Positions 22,456 to 33,174 of a DNA stretch of 64,000 nucleotides are shown here, in pieces. A program made the translations under genes and the position numbers. Every line of letters starts with the position of its first letter. Within the stretch, counting starts at the first letter, position 1. This stretch comes from Manis javanica. Taxonomy: Eukaryota; Chordata; Mammalia; Pholidota; Manidae. The notes beneath the pieces were generated by a model. It ran no database searches and was not told the origin of the DNA. It worked only from the letters and a program-made list of their open reading frames with translations. Where the stretch lies: the NCBI RefSeq assembly GCF_040802235.1, contig NC_133161.1:148791121-148855120 (forward strand), read 5' to 3'.

Positions 22456-22639
22456 GCAAAGAATTTTGCACCTGCTAGAGCATCGCCGCCTTGGGGGCTT
22501 CCAGCTCCGCCTGGATCGTTCTCCCGGGTGCCCACAGGTCCACCCTGGCAGGTCTCCGCTGTCCTAAAGAGCACATCCTCCCCAGCCCTGGGGAACTGCT
22601 GGTCCCTTTCCCTGCGTCAGCTTGACCCGCCGCAGTTAC

Positions 22640-22775
22640 CAGTCTAGCAGCACATACTTTGTTATCTGTTCTCTTCTCCGCTAGCGCATAAGCTCCACGC
22701 AGGTCCGCTTTGCGGCTTTATGCCTGATGTCCAGCACGTGATTGTTTGTTGGATAATTACCTCATAAAAGAATTC
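22640..22775 (+). mobile_element. L2-type LINE 3' fragment
   Basis: 'cataagctccacgcaggtcc', then 'tgatgtccagcacgtgattg' and 'tttgttggataattacctc' follow the L2 3'UTR order. Short and diverged. Confidence 0.5.
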
Positions 22776-22779
22776 ATTA

Positions 22780-23450
22780 AGTTGTAACTATATATATTAT
22801 TTCCTGGACACTGCTGTGGGCCATGGACTTTAGAACAGCCAGGTCTTAGGGTCCTCACCAAGGGTCCAGGCCCCCGTGTCAAAGGGGAGCCTCTTTCCCT
22901 TGAGCCCCAGAGGCCAGGGAAGGAAGACAGAATTCATGCGGAGCCTCAGTTGGCAGAGGCCCTCAGCCCCGGCTGCGTGCTGGGACCCCTACGGTGGTCG
23001 CCCGAGAAAAATGCCAGATGCCGATGATGGACCCACTTCCAGAAATTCCAGATTAACTGCTCTGGGATGGGGCTCAAAGTTACACTTTCTTTGTAAGCTC
23101 GCCTGTTGATCCTGATGTTGAGGGTCAGTGGGCCGTGTGGCTGGAGAATGAGCTGGTCTTGCACCGAGGCCGGCGTGGGTTGGAGGAGAGTGGACGCAGC
23201 CCAGTGGAGGACCCTGCACTGCGGTGGCCCCAGGTCACTGCCCTCGGCCCGGGCAGGGCTCCCCTCCACCTCCGTCCCCCACACGCCCTGGGCCAGGGAT
23301 GGACATGCACAGACTCCTGTGGCTTCCAGAGCTTCTTCAGTCGCAGCCACATGCAAGTGAGCTGGTGGAGGGTGGACGTGTCATCCTGCTGAGCCCACTG
23401 CAGGCGCGTCCCCCTGACTCCCAGGCTCCTTGCTCCCCACCAGGGCCAGC
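22780..23450. other. Intergenic, no gene seen
   Basis: No supported feature. Confidence 0.5.
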
Positions 23451-23454
23451 GGAG

Positions 23455-23640
23455 GCCTGCTCTCTCAGCGGTTCCTCAGCACATCAGACCACCTGGAGGG
23501 ACCACTGGCACACAGACTGGGGGCACTGCCGCAGGGGTCTCTGACTCAGCAGGCTTGCGGCACGGCCCGAGGGTGGGCATCAGAAACGCCCACCTGCCGG
23601 CTTGGGCGCCACACCCAGAGAATCTCTGCTCTGAAGAAAC
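23455..23640 (-). mobile_element. MER5-type (hAT-Charlie) DNA transposon remnant
   Basis: 'cacatcagaccacctggagg', 'gcacacagactgggggcact', 'ctctgactcagcaggcttgc' and 'gggtgggcatcagaaacgcc' track the MER5A order in one orientation. This is a small non-autonomous element of early mammals. The strand label is tentative. Confidence 0.7.
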
Positions 23641-23644
23641 AAGG

Positions 23645-24980
23645 TCCTTGCAGGCTGGGTTCTCTGAACCTGACCTGACTCAGGGGCGGTTGGGGCCTGG
23701 CCCGCTCCTGGCAGTCTGGCCGGGCACCTCATCCCTCTGCCCGGAAACCAGCCCAGCAGACTCCGCAGGCTCCTCTCGCACCTCCTTCTAATGCCGCGAA
23801 ACGCCATTCTTGTCCTGCTTCTCGGCCTTTTCCTCTGTTCCGGCTGCTGTTTCTCATGTTTCGAGCACGGCAGGCTGTTTGTGACCTGGCCGTGCCATCG
23901 CACGCCCCGAATTCCCTCCCCTTTTCTCTGCCTGTCCTGTCTCTTCGCCAGGTCACGCCATTTTATAGGTACTTTATGTCAAAGATCCCAAGAGAGGCTG
24001 AACAGACCTCAGAAGAGCAGGAGCGGGTGGGCGGGCCTGCTTCAAGGGGCTGCGGGGGCATCGGCCACGGGCGTCCCTCCTCGGACTGGCCACGAGTGGT
24101 CCAGCAACTCGCCGCCAGACCAGGGGCGTGCGGCCGATCTCAGCTCGGATGCCAGCGTCTCCTTGCAGCGGGAGCTCTTCGGGCCGACCTGGCCTTCCTC
24201 TGACCCGTCAGACCTCAGCGCCTTGCTGCCTTAGACGTTCAGGGAGAACGTGGATGTGTCTTTACCAGAAGAGCGGGAGCCCCTCAAGGGTGGGCACTTG
24301 TTCATATCTGTGCCCCCAAGTTAGGCCTAAGGGGCAAAGAAACACACAAGGCTCCGGCCTCGCGGAGCTCGTGGTCCGGGGAGGGACTGCGAGACACAAT
24401 GTCACACTCATGATTGTACAATTACAAGCTGTGAAGGAGGAGTAGAGGGGGTGCCGTGAGAGAGCTGAAGGGGATCAGGGTTTAGGGAGGTCAGGGAGGG
24501 GAAGGGCCCACCGAGGGGCAGAGAAGGGGGGGAAGGTGCTGATGGCAGCAAGACTCAGGGGCAGACGGATGTCCGGGCAGGCATTCTGCGGGCGGGAAGG
24601 GAAGGCAGAGGCGGGGTTCGCAGGCCTAGGCTCCCTTGCCTGCCAAGGACCTGGATGGAGGATGGAGGCATCGCAGACGAGTGGAGACTGCGCTCCAGGC
24701 CGGCTGCTTTCCCCGCAGGGCCGCTCAGCAAGCCGAGGGTCTACGGACCTTTGTCGCAGTGTCTCCAGTGCCTCTCGTGGCCTATCGTCCATCGGCTCAG
24801 CGGCTCCCCCTGCCTGTGACCCGAAGCCTCACCTTCCTTCCTTCCGCCATCCAGCCATTCATCATGAAGCAATTTAAAACATCTGCTGGGTGCATTCTGT
24901 ACACGGGCCGAGGGCTAGGACGGCACAGGCCACCCCAAGTGAGGTCCCCGGGCCGGCTGCATCACGGTCACCCAGTGTGT
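23645..24980. other. Intergenic, no gene seen
   Basis: GC-rich sequence with many chance frames. The hydrophobic Leu/Cys-rich start of the frame at 23791-24234 suggests a signal peptide at first glance, but nothing downstream resembles a protein family. Confidence 0.5.
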
Positions 24981-24984
24981 GATT

Positions 24985-25345
24985 CTCTATGGCTGCCCTA
25001 GTCACCCCAGAGCTGGGTGGGCCTAAACACCCGTTCCCCTCCCAGAGTCCCTGTAGCCTCTGGGGCGGGTCTGTCAGGAAGTAGCAGGGGAAGTGCTGCT
25101 GGGGACGTGGTCGTCCAAAGGCTCGACTGGGACCGGAGGACTCATTTCCAAGGCGGCTCACTCCCAGCTGCTGGCGGGAGGCTCCGGTTCCACCACATGC
25201 TCCTCTGCACGGCGGCTTCGGCGTCCTCACACATGCCGCCGGCTTCCCCTGAGCAAACGGTCCACGAAAATAAGGGCCAACTGCAATTTCTTCTGCCACC
25301 TCGTCTGGGAAGTCACACGCCATTACGTCCACACTTCCATACTGG
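24985..25345. mobile_element. Unresolved interspersed repeat
   Basis: 'tgattctctatggctgccct', the GGCGGCTCACTC block and the closing 'cacgccattacgtccacact' recall a widespread old mammalian repeat whose name I cannot assign with confidence. Call based on overall texture only. Confidence 0.35.
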
Positions 25346-25349
25346 TTGC

Positions 25350-26390
25350 ACAAGTCACCTCTTTTCAGTGTGGGAGGGAACCAGTGGGGTTCACCAGGAA
25401 GCAAGAGTCAGAAGGGCCACGTAGGAGACGGGGACTTAGAAATGGAAATCTCAGGCCTAAGACAACACCCACCGACTCAGACACTCCTGGAGTGGGCCCT
25501 GCAGCTGGGTTTCTAATGAGCCTACCCAGTGGCTCGGATGCACCCCAAAGTCTGGCACCCATGGCAGTGGTGTATGGAGCAGCCTCTGCCACCGGCTGCT
25601 CGTGGCCTGGCTGGGCCGCTAAGCGGTCATGGAAGAGCGCTGCCCCAAGCACACGGGGACGCCAGGGACGGCTCCCCAGCCCAGCAGCTGGGGCCTGCCT
25701 CAGCCTGAGCTGCACTGACGCCCCCTCTCTGCTGCTCCGTTGCTCTCCCTGGGCCCTATGCGTCCCCGTTCCCCACACTGCGCTTGTTCCCTCTTCTGTG
25801 GAATGAGCCGCTATGGATGTGCCGGCATCCCACACGGCAGCTCACACACGGTGGCTGCCCAGTACATGCATCCCTCTTCCACCCCCTTGCCCTGGGTCTG
25901 ACATGTGGAAGGTCGGCTCCTGCACCCTTCATGTACCCAGAGGCTGGCCTTCTGCAGGGCCAAACGTCTCCACGTCCACGGACATCTCAGACTCCCACGT
26001 CTCCCCTAGTTTCTCCCTTCCCTGGATCTCTGAGCACTTAGAGGGACTCACAGAACCTGGCCCTTGATCCCACTGACGAAATTTGTCCTGTATTTTCCCC
26101 CTAAGATTCTCCAACTTTGCAGCTCTTATCACCATGGGAAATGGCCTTGCTTATTATTCTGTTTCCCGGCTGCATCCTGCTTCCCATCACCACCCCCGTG
26201 CCTCCCACGTCCACCACAGGCTGAAGCCACCACCCCTCCCACCAGCCGCCTATGAGAGAACAGCCCCCAGGGGCAAATGCCTCCAAGTTGGTTTGTCTTA
26301 GCTAACGAGCTCCTCCAGTGTGCACGGCCCCACGGCAGGTCCTGGGCTCCTGCACGTCCCCTTTGCAGGCTGTTACCTGCGGAGCTCAGT
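25350..26390. other. Intergenic, no gene seen
   Basis: No exon supported. Confidence 0.5.
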
Positions 26391-26394
26391 CAGC

Positions 26395-26700
26395 CGCCAC
26401 CTGTGGTGGGAAGGGTGCAGGACTAGAGAGAGGTCTGTGGGATGTCTGGCTTTTCCACCACTGGCCGGGTGGGCCCGGGCAAAGCCTCACCAGTTGGAAC
26501 TTCAGTGTCTTCCTCTGTGAGGTGGTCTCACAGCCACCCACATCTGTGAGGTCATGAACACCTAGGTGAGGAATGGGTGTGATGCAGCTGACCGACGAAG
26601 AACCGAGGTGAAGAATGTTAGTGCTTAGGACCAACCAGGTATGTGACGCTTATTTATTAAATGCTCACTAGGCACAGGGCCTGTGTCAGGCCCTGGGTGT
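26395..26700. mobile_element. MIR fragment followed by L2-like 3' end
   Basis: The MIR part (about 26440-26570) shows 'gtgggcccgggcaaagcctc' and 'cttcagtgtcttcctctgtg'. It is followed by 'tatttattaaatgctcacta' and 'ggcacagggcctgtgtcagg', an L2/MIR-type terminal block in reverse orientation. Confidence 0.55.
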
Positions 26701-27084
26701 ACATGGCGGGAGGGACCCCTTTGTCATCACCTGGGACTGTGCAAGGTTGTCAGCACTGAGGCTGAGGGCATGAAGGGGTCAGAGATGCCCAAGGCCGGGA
26801 GAAGGGGGCAGGACCCCGTGGAGGTGGGCTGGCAGGAGCTGGTGCCACACTAGCTGGAGTGTGGGTAGCCCAGGGTCCTTTTCTTTGTGCCCCCGGGGAC
26901 CCAGCGCTGTCCTCACTTTTGCAGCACACCACCGACCAGGGTCTCCCGGGGGCTGGGGCCCGGGAGAGAGGGCGAGGGGGTCTCGGTGGGTCTGCCCGAG
27001 TCTGGTTTCCTGGGGAAGAGGCCCCTCGGAGCGCCTCGCCCCAGTGGCCACTGTCCCCCACCTCTGCCGCCCCTCAGGCCCCAC

Positions 27085-27255
27085 CCTCTTTGCTTTTTAA
27101 TGTGGCAGCTGAACTGTAACGCACTTAAATATTCCTCAGGTTGTTTTCATTATTAAAACCAGGTGTCAGTTCTAATCATCTCCAGGACGAATTCCCCTGT
27201 GCAGCTGCCTAATTGCAGATGTAAACATGCTTAACAACATCACTTCAAAACTGAG
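27085..27255. promoter_or_regulatory. AT-rich candidate conserved non-coding element
   Basis: A sharply AT-rich island in GC-rich surroundings, with no repeat signature. It contains CTAATTGC and TCTAATCATC cores suitable for homeodomain factors. Function is only suspected. Confidence 0.22.
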
Positions 27256-27259
27256 GGAG

Positions 27260-29390
27260 AGAGGGAGGCTGTTTGGCGGAGGTCTGCCTGGGGCGGCTGT
27301 GCCCCCGCCGCCGGCTTCTCCTTGCTGAGTGGTGTTCTTGGGGTCCCTCTGGCCTGCTTGGGAAGGGAGGCAATCTTCTGCTTGCCTCTGATGAATTCAC
27401 ATCCAAGAAGGATACAGCCAGGGGTCCTGGAAAGATCATGGAGGTGGAGTCTGGGCGCATTTGGCCTCAGCCTCACCCCGAGGCAGCCAGGGGCCGTGGC
27501 CGAGTCGCAGGAGCCCTCGGGCCCGGGGTTCCGGCTGCCCGGTGAGTGGGAAGCAGGCGGGCGGCCTCTGAAGCCCCTTCTGCCCTGGTCTGTTGTTACA
27601 CGAGGAGCCCCTGGGCTGGTTTCGTGCCCGGCGCCCCTCTGCTCGCCCACCTGGACCTGCTCGTGCACCGGCCCTTCCTGGAGAGGGTCCGCAGCCACAC
27701 AGAAGGTAAGAGGTGGATGTCACGGTGCCGATCTCCCGGCAGCCTCGGGCGGCGCTCACGTCCTGTGTCCCTAACACACGTCAGGCGAAGCACCGTCGAG
27801 GCAGCCCTGGGGGCCGCCCATGCCCGTCATGGCCGGTTGCAGTGTGGGTTGGTGTCTGAGCCCAGGCTTCAGCTGCCCCCTCTCGCCCAGTGCCTCTGTG
27901 TGGGGTGATGGTCGCCAGTATCAATTATCACCGGAAGTGGTTTATCCTCGGTTATTAAGGGATTTTTTCGCATTTATTCAATAGCTGCTGAGACCCCATC
28001 ACGCATGAGACCTTCACGCTTGCTGCAGGCAGCACAGAACGCTCCCCCTCGGGGATGCGGTTTTACATGAAGCGTGTTCTATACACTGGTTATCCATCCG
28101 AGAGGTATTGGAGATGATAGTATGTTTTGAGCATCTGGGGGCCTTAGCACACTCCCTGCATAACCCAGCAGTGCCTAATTTTTCAGTTAATGCAAAACTG
28201 TGCGCTGATCCACTCTGGCCATAGAGCTGAGCTTTGTGGAGGCTCCTGTTAGTCTCCACAGGAACCCTACTCTGGAGATGTGCATGGTGAGGCCCAGAGA
28301 CCGCCACTAGCTTGCCAAAATGACCAGTCGTAAGGGAGCAGGGCCCCTGTTGGGTCTGCTTGCCCCTGACCCGTGGCGCTCAGCACAGGACAGCTGTGCT
28401 GTGGGAGGCTGACGACCCGGAAACACCGGTTAAGTGGCAGTAAGTGAACAGTGAGGGCCTGCGAGAACCGATCAGTGGACGAGCTCCGGCTGGGCGAGTC
28501 TGGAGGGGGTCCAGGCCGCTCCCTCTGCCCGCTATTGGGGCCCAGGCCCTGCTGCCAGGTGGCTGCCTGTGGGTCCCTTCAGCGCTGGGCGGCTCTGCCC
28601 CGTGCTCCACGCCCACTCCAGCACCACTCACCCATATCTGCTTTACTTAATGGGAGTCTCTGCTTTGAGTCAAACAGATAATTTCTTTCCATTTCATCTC
28701 ACTCCCACCTGCACCCAGACCTCCCTCCAGCTAAGCTCTTACGCAGCCCGTTTCCTGGCCTGAGATCTGAGATACCCTGGGATTTGGCCTCAGTTCTTTA
28801 CTTATCTCCTTTCCAGATGCCCCAGGGGGAGGCAGGCCGAGGAGCAGGCCCACAGCCTGACTCACTGCCCTCAGGCCCTCTTGGAACCCTTGCCACACGC
28901 AGCGGCTCTGTGTCCCCTCCGAGGAGACACCCAGGAGCTGGGGCCCTAGGGGGCAGCTCTTCCACTGGGCCCTCCAAACGCAGGGCGGTGGATGAGGAGA
29001 GGAACAGTTTGGTGCCCCCTGGACAGGCCCCTGGAGAGTCAAGGAGGGGGGACGGAGTCTGAGCTTGCCGCAGGCCAGGCAGCAAAGACGAGCGCCCAGC
29101 CGTGGCCTCTTCCACCCTCATCATCCGCGGTGTGGCCTTTGCGTTCACCTCACGACCTCTGCCGTCCCCAGGAGGGCTCAGGGGCCCCTTCCCCCTGGGG
29201 TGCTGAGGCTGTCCTGGAGGGAGGGAGGGTCAGAGAGGGCAGGCAGATCCAGGGGATGATGCAGGGAATGGGGAGAACCCGCATCTCAGAGGGTGTGTGG
29301 ACCCCCTGGGCCTGGGCTTGCAAGGTGACCCGGGAAGCCTAGCCATTGGTGCCAAGGGACGGAGACAAGGGCGACAGGGAGCCTGACTTG
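27260..29390. other. Intergenic, no gene seen
   Basis: GC-rich. A weak reverse-orientation MIR remnant may lie at 28245-28330. No exon supported. Confidence 0.5.
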
Positions 29391-29394
29391 CTGA

Positions 29395-29560
29395 GAGCTC
29401 ACGGTGGCCTCTGCCTGCTATGGTTCCCTTCTGAGCTGGGCTCGGTGACTCCCATCCACAGAGGACACTGAGGCCCGGGGAAGGCAGGTGGCCCAGCCAT
29501 ATTCTCACAGCAGGTGGTGGGGCCTGGGTGTGAACCCAGGTGTGTCTGACTCCAAGCACA
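29395..29560 (-). mobile_element. MIR SINE fragment, reverse orientation
   Basis: 'acagaggacactgaggcccg', 'aggtggcccagccatattct' and 'gggtgtgaacccaggtgtgt' are the usual reverse-strand MIR blocks. Confidence 0.68.
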
Positions 29561-29989
29561 CCTGGCTCCTTAGGCGGGGGTGTTTCACCCCGGGCCCTTC
29601 CCCTCCTCGCGAGGCATGGACCCCTTTACTTACCCCTGTGGCTGCTCAGACTGTGCTTCTGGGGCCAGAAGGTGACAGTGTTCCTGTGTGTGTGTACACA
29701 CACGTGTGCTGACGTACAGTGCACGTGTACAGTGCGGGAAGCATGCGGAGGAGGGGGAAGCCTCAGCACCCTCAGACCTGTGGCCCCTGCACACCGTGGG
29801 GCCTGTGGGGCCTGCGCAGATGCTGCCTCCCCGCCACACCGCCAGCTCCCCAGGACGGGGGTCCCAGGCTGCCCCAGGGCTTCGGTGAGGCTTGTCATCG
29901 TGCCCTACGCTCTGGTCTCTTTCCCCAGGGCTGGTCACAGATGACAAGAGAAGCAGGATCAAAACTAACTTTATTTTTACTCAGTTCCC

Positions 29990-30235
29990 CCTTCTATGTG
30001 CGGAAAAGCTTTAGGCGAAAAAAAGCCTCTTCTAGAAAATTATAGCCTGCAACTCCCTTTCTGCTGCTCCTAGGAAGTCATTTAAGATGGAAATTAGAGC
30101 CCATTATTGCACATTTAATTACCCACCAAATGAATGGCATATTTAATGGAAATGGCAAAATCCTTCAACATGTGTAAGATTTCTAGTTCATGCATCTCCA
30201 GACGTGTTGCAAAATAATTCATTAGCTAGAGGTTG
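29990..30235. promoter_or_regulatory. AT-rich candidate conserved non-coding element
   Basis: Repeat-free AT-rich stretch with several TAAT-type cores (CATTTAATTACC, AATAATTCATTAGC, ATATTTAATGG) packed in about 150 bp. This is the kind of texture seen in developmental enhancers. Whether it is conserved is unknown. Confidence 0.3.
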
Positions 30236-30639
30236 GGAGTTGCCGGGCTGCCTCAGGGGAAAAGCAGAGCTAGGGAAGGGGGCCAAGGATGTGCGAGCCA
30301 ATCAGCTCACATCCCTGTCCCCTGGGACCGAGGAAGTGCAGACTTTTCTCCTAACGTGCTGTGAGGTACAGACCCCCTCCTCAGCAGGGTGGGGCGACAG
30401 CGCTGGGGCGTCCGAGTGGGGAGAAGAGGGTGGGCCAGCCCTGTCCAGTCCTTCCCTGCCACCCTACCCACCTCCTGTACTGCAGCTCTAGGCAATATGC
30501 AGAGGCAGCCGTGAGGTGGGGAGAGCCTCAGGTAGGGCAGGGACGAGGGGGCCGCTCGGAGGCCTTACTTGGAGGGCAGCCCTGTCACCCCCACCTGCCA
30601 GTGTCCCAGCCGTGTCCTTTTTGGCTTTTGCTCCGGGCT

Positions 30640-31120
30640 CTTGTTACATTTTAGGGATATTTGTTCATTCCGCCAGCCAGCCAGCGTTTATGGAACATCT
30701 GCTCTTCGTGGAAAATCTGTTTGTTAATTCAACCATGCAAACAACCAACCTTCTTATTAAATACCTATTATTCATTTGTTTCCTCATTCACTCATTTGTT
30801 TAAGTAATGAACTAACTTTCCAACATGTATTGATACCTGCTGATTTATGCAACCAGTGAGCAGCAGAGCACCTGATATTTGCCCGCCCATCAACCCACCC
30901 ATCTACCCATCCACCCAACTAACCACCCACCCTCCCACCCATTCATCCACCCACCCATCCACCCACCCAACAGCTAACCAAACAGTATTTATTGAATCTG
31001 ACTGTCGGCTCATGCAGTCCACGCCCACCCACTGGGCCCCTTCTATACCACTGTGCAGACACTAGGGAAACAAAGATCAGAACATGTCCTGCCTTCAAGG
31101 AGCTTAGACTCAAGTAATAA
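30640..31120 (-). mobile_element. L2-type LINE 3' region, split by a tetranucleotide repeat
   Basis: Reverse-orientation L2 terminal blocks ('cagtatttattgaatctgac', 'cctgccttcaaggagcttag') lie right of the simple repeat. Similar 'tcattcactcatttgttt' motifs lie to its left. The simple repeat probably grew from the short repeats at the L2 3' terminus. Confidence 0.55.
30881..30970. repeat. (CCAC/CCAT)n tetranucleotide tract
   Basis: About 90 bp of imperfect CCAC, CCAT and CCAA units. Confidence 0.9.
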
Positions 31121-31124
31121 TGAA

Positions 31125-31325
31125 AGAGCTGATGTTTCTACAGCATGGAATCCACATGCCTGCCCTGCGCTAAATGCTTTACATGTATTGACTCATTTGC
31201 TATGAAAGCCACCAGAAAGAAGCAGGGCAATAGATCAGAGGGAGGGTAAATAACTTTCTCGGCATTACACAGCTTTTGAGTGATAGAGTTTCAGGGTTAG
31301 AACCCAGGCAGAAGGATTTGAGCGT
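31125..31325 (-). mobile_element. MIR SINE, reverse orientation, nearly full length
   Basis: 'taaatgctttacatgtattg', 'gggtaaataactttctcggc', 'attacacagcttttgagtga' and 'ggttagaacccaggcagaag' follow the complete reverse MIR order. Confidence 0.82.
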
Positions 31326-31515
31326 GCGTGCCCCTGACCACGGCATTGCCTCCCTGGGAGGGACGGGGGTCCAGACGGACCGGGCCCCGTCTATGGGAGG
31401 ATCAGGAGGAGATGAATCGGCTCTGCTTGGAGGACGGGGGCGCGCTGGCATTTGCTCTGGATCCTAAAGAAGGTGCGGGGTCTGTGAGCCGGGGCAAGGG
31501 GGCAGAGGGCTCCGG

Positions 31516-31550
31516 AGCAGGGCAGGCCGGGAACGGGAGGTGTGGACATA
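31516..31550 (+). repeat. 35-bp perfect inverted repeat, left arm
   Basis: A G/C-rich 35-mer whose exact reverse complement is at 32038-32072. It is not part of a repeat family I recognise. Confidence 0.93.
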
Positions 31551-32037
31551 CAGGACGCGGTTTCTGCCCCCCCAGGTGCTCTCAGCCTAGCAGGGAACTG
31601 ATACACGGACACAGATGATGTCCCCGCAAGAGGCCGTGGGGATGGGTGGCGGGTGTGCGATGGAGCCTGATGAACCGTGCAAGTGGCATGGATGAAATCT
31701 GTACCAGCAGGAGGAAAGAAGAACCTGTCCAGTTAGAGGCGATGGGATCACAGGAGACAGAGCTTAAGACAGACTTTGAACCGAGGCTGAGCAGGACCTC
31801 CTCAAACACAGATGGGCCTGGGGAGAACATTCCAGTAGGTGGAATGGTGGGTGAAGATGAAACGAGAGAGAAACAAGTGACTCCCGTCTGGCCTCAGGTG
31901 TGTGAGCCGGGAGTGGGAGAGCCTGGGAAGGGGGTGCGGCTGCGACAGGACCTGAATGTTCGGCTGAGGAGGGTGAGGGGGCAGAGGGGGTGCGGCCGAG
32001 CTGAGGAGGGGAGAGGGCGGGTCACTCTGCGGGTCCC
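31551..32037. other. Spacer of the 35-bp inverted repeat, no gene seen
   Basis: Purine-rich sequence with possible diverged L2-like blocks ('gcaagtggcatggatgaaat', 'ggagaacattccagtaggtg'). No exon supported. Confidence 0.45.
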
Positions 32038-32072
32038 TATGTCCACACCTCCCGTTCCCGGCCTGCCCTGCT
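32038..32072 (-). repeat. 35-bp perfect inverted repeat, right arm
   Basis: Exact reverse complement of 31516-31550; 487 bp lie between the arms. Confidence 0.93.
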
Positions 32073-32194
32073 TCTGACATGGGGCGCCGACAGTGCAGGC
32101 AGGTGTGGGCAGAGGGGCGGGGCGGGCAGCGGCCCGGCTGTGCCCTGCTGGTCAGGGCTGTGTCCTCCAGAAATGTGTTTCTTTAGCATTCATT

Positions 32195-32425
32195 CTGAGT
32201 AATTCTAACATTCAGGTAGGTCTGGGGATCATTGATCCATGCTGTTTGCCAATCACTTTCCCCTTTAATCTTGTAACTGGAAACTGTATTCTTGTCCATA
32301 TTCTATAGCTGAGAACACTAAGGCTCAAAAGGGTTGTGAGGTGTCCAGTGTCAACAACTTTTTAGCAGAATAGCTGGGACTGAAATCCACATTTCTGCTC
32401 CTATATTCAGCTTCCTGGGAGAACC
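32195..32425 (-). mobile_element. MIR SINE fragment, reverse orientation
   Basis: 'cctttaatcttgtaactgga', 'ctatagctgagaacactaag' and 'agctgggactgaaatccaca' follow the reverse MIR pattern. Confidence 0.65.
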
Positions 32426-32969
32426 AGAGCCAAGCAAGAGGCCCTTGTAATCATGGAGTCATCGTGCCATTTTCTCAGACTCATTTCCTTTCATCTTCAC
32501 CTGGCCGAACGTCACCCTTTTATTTTCCAAGCTCCATGCAGCCCATTGCGGTGCCCCAGGTGATCATGACCTGCTAGGCCTACGGCTACACCTGGTTCGC
32601 ACACGCATGTTTCTCTCCCCAGCTGTCTCTAAACTTTCAGAAACAGGCCGCATGTAACAGTGGTGAGCGCGAGGCTTCTGGGGTCTTGGATCTCCTGGAC
32701 TCGGCGATCTCAAGCCCGCGTCAGCCCTGTACCTCATCATTACCTAGATGATGGCCCCACCTATGAGACTCCAGTCCCTGCACCACCCCCCACGTCTATC
32801 ACCACTCACCGTTTACACATTCCTTGTGAGCCATCACTTAGTAAATACTAGGTGTCTTCTTATTAGGGTGGATAGAAGGAACAGGACCAGCCGAGTAGAC
32901 AGAGAAAAATGCCAGGGCTGGGGGGAGGACAGAGCCCTGCAGGTAGGGTTTATCACATTTATGTCAGCT

Positions 32970-33170
32970 AGAGTCCAGGAGAGACCGTTGTTGCACACCT
33001 ACTATGTGCCAGACCCTTACACCATGTGATCTAATCTTCACAACAGTCCTATGAACGTGTATGTCTATTTTACTTTACTGAAATAAGCTCAAGTTCAGAG
33101 GGGCAAAGTAAAGTCCTCTAGGCCCCTCAACTAGTGGTAGCAAAGCCAGGACTTGAACTCACATCTGTGC
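32970..33170 (-). mobile_element. MIR SINE, reverse orientation
   Basis: 'gcacacctactatgtgccag', 'tgatctaatcttcacaacag', 'aaataagctcaagttcagag' and 'gccaggacttgaactcacat' are consecutive reverse MIR blocks. Confidence 0.82.
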
Positions 33171-33174
33171 GACT

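Noticed and set aside
23791-24234. Open frame starting with a signal-peptide-like Leu/Cys-rich segment
   Set aside because: No cleavage-site logic or downstream domain; chance frame in GC-rich DNA.
25840-25870. GGTGGCTGCCCAGTACATGCA resembles the TMPRSS5 catalytic-His exon in + orientation
   Set aside because: No flanking codons, frame or splice sites fit; a chance match of about 20 bp.
30881-30970. CRISPR-like array
   Set aside because: The short CCAC/CCAT units are a simple tetranucleotide tract in a mammalian genome, with no repeat-spacer organisation.
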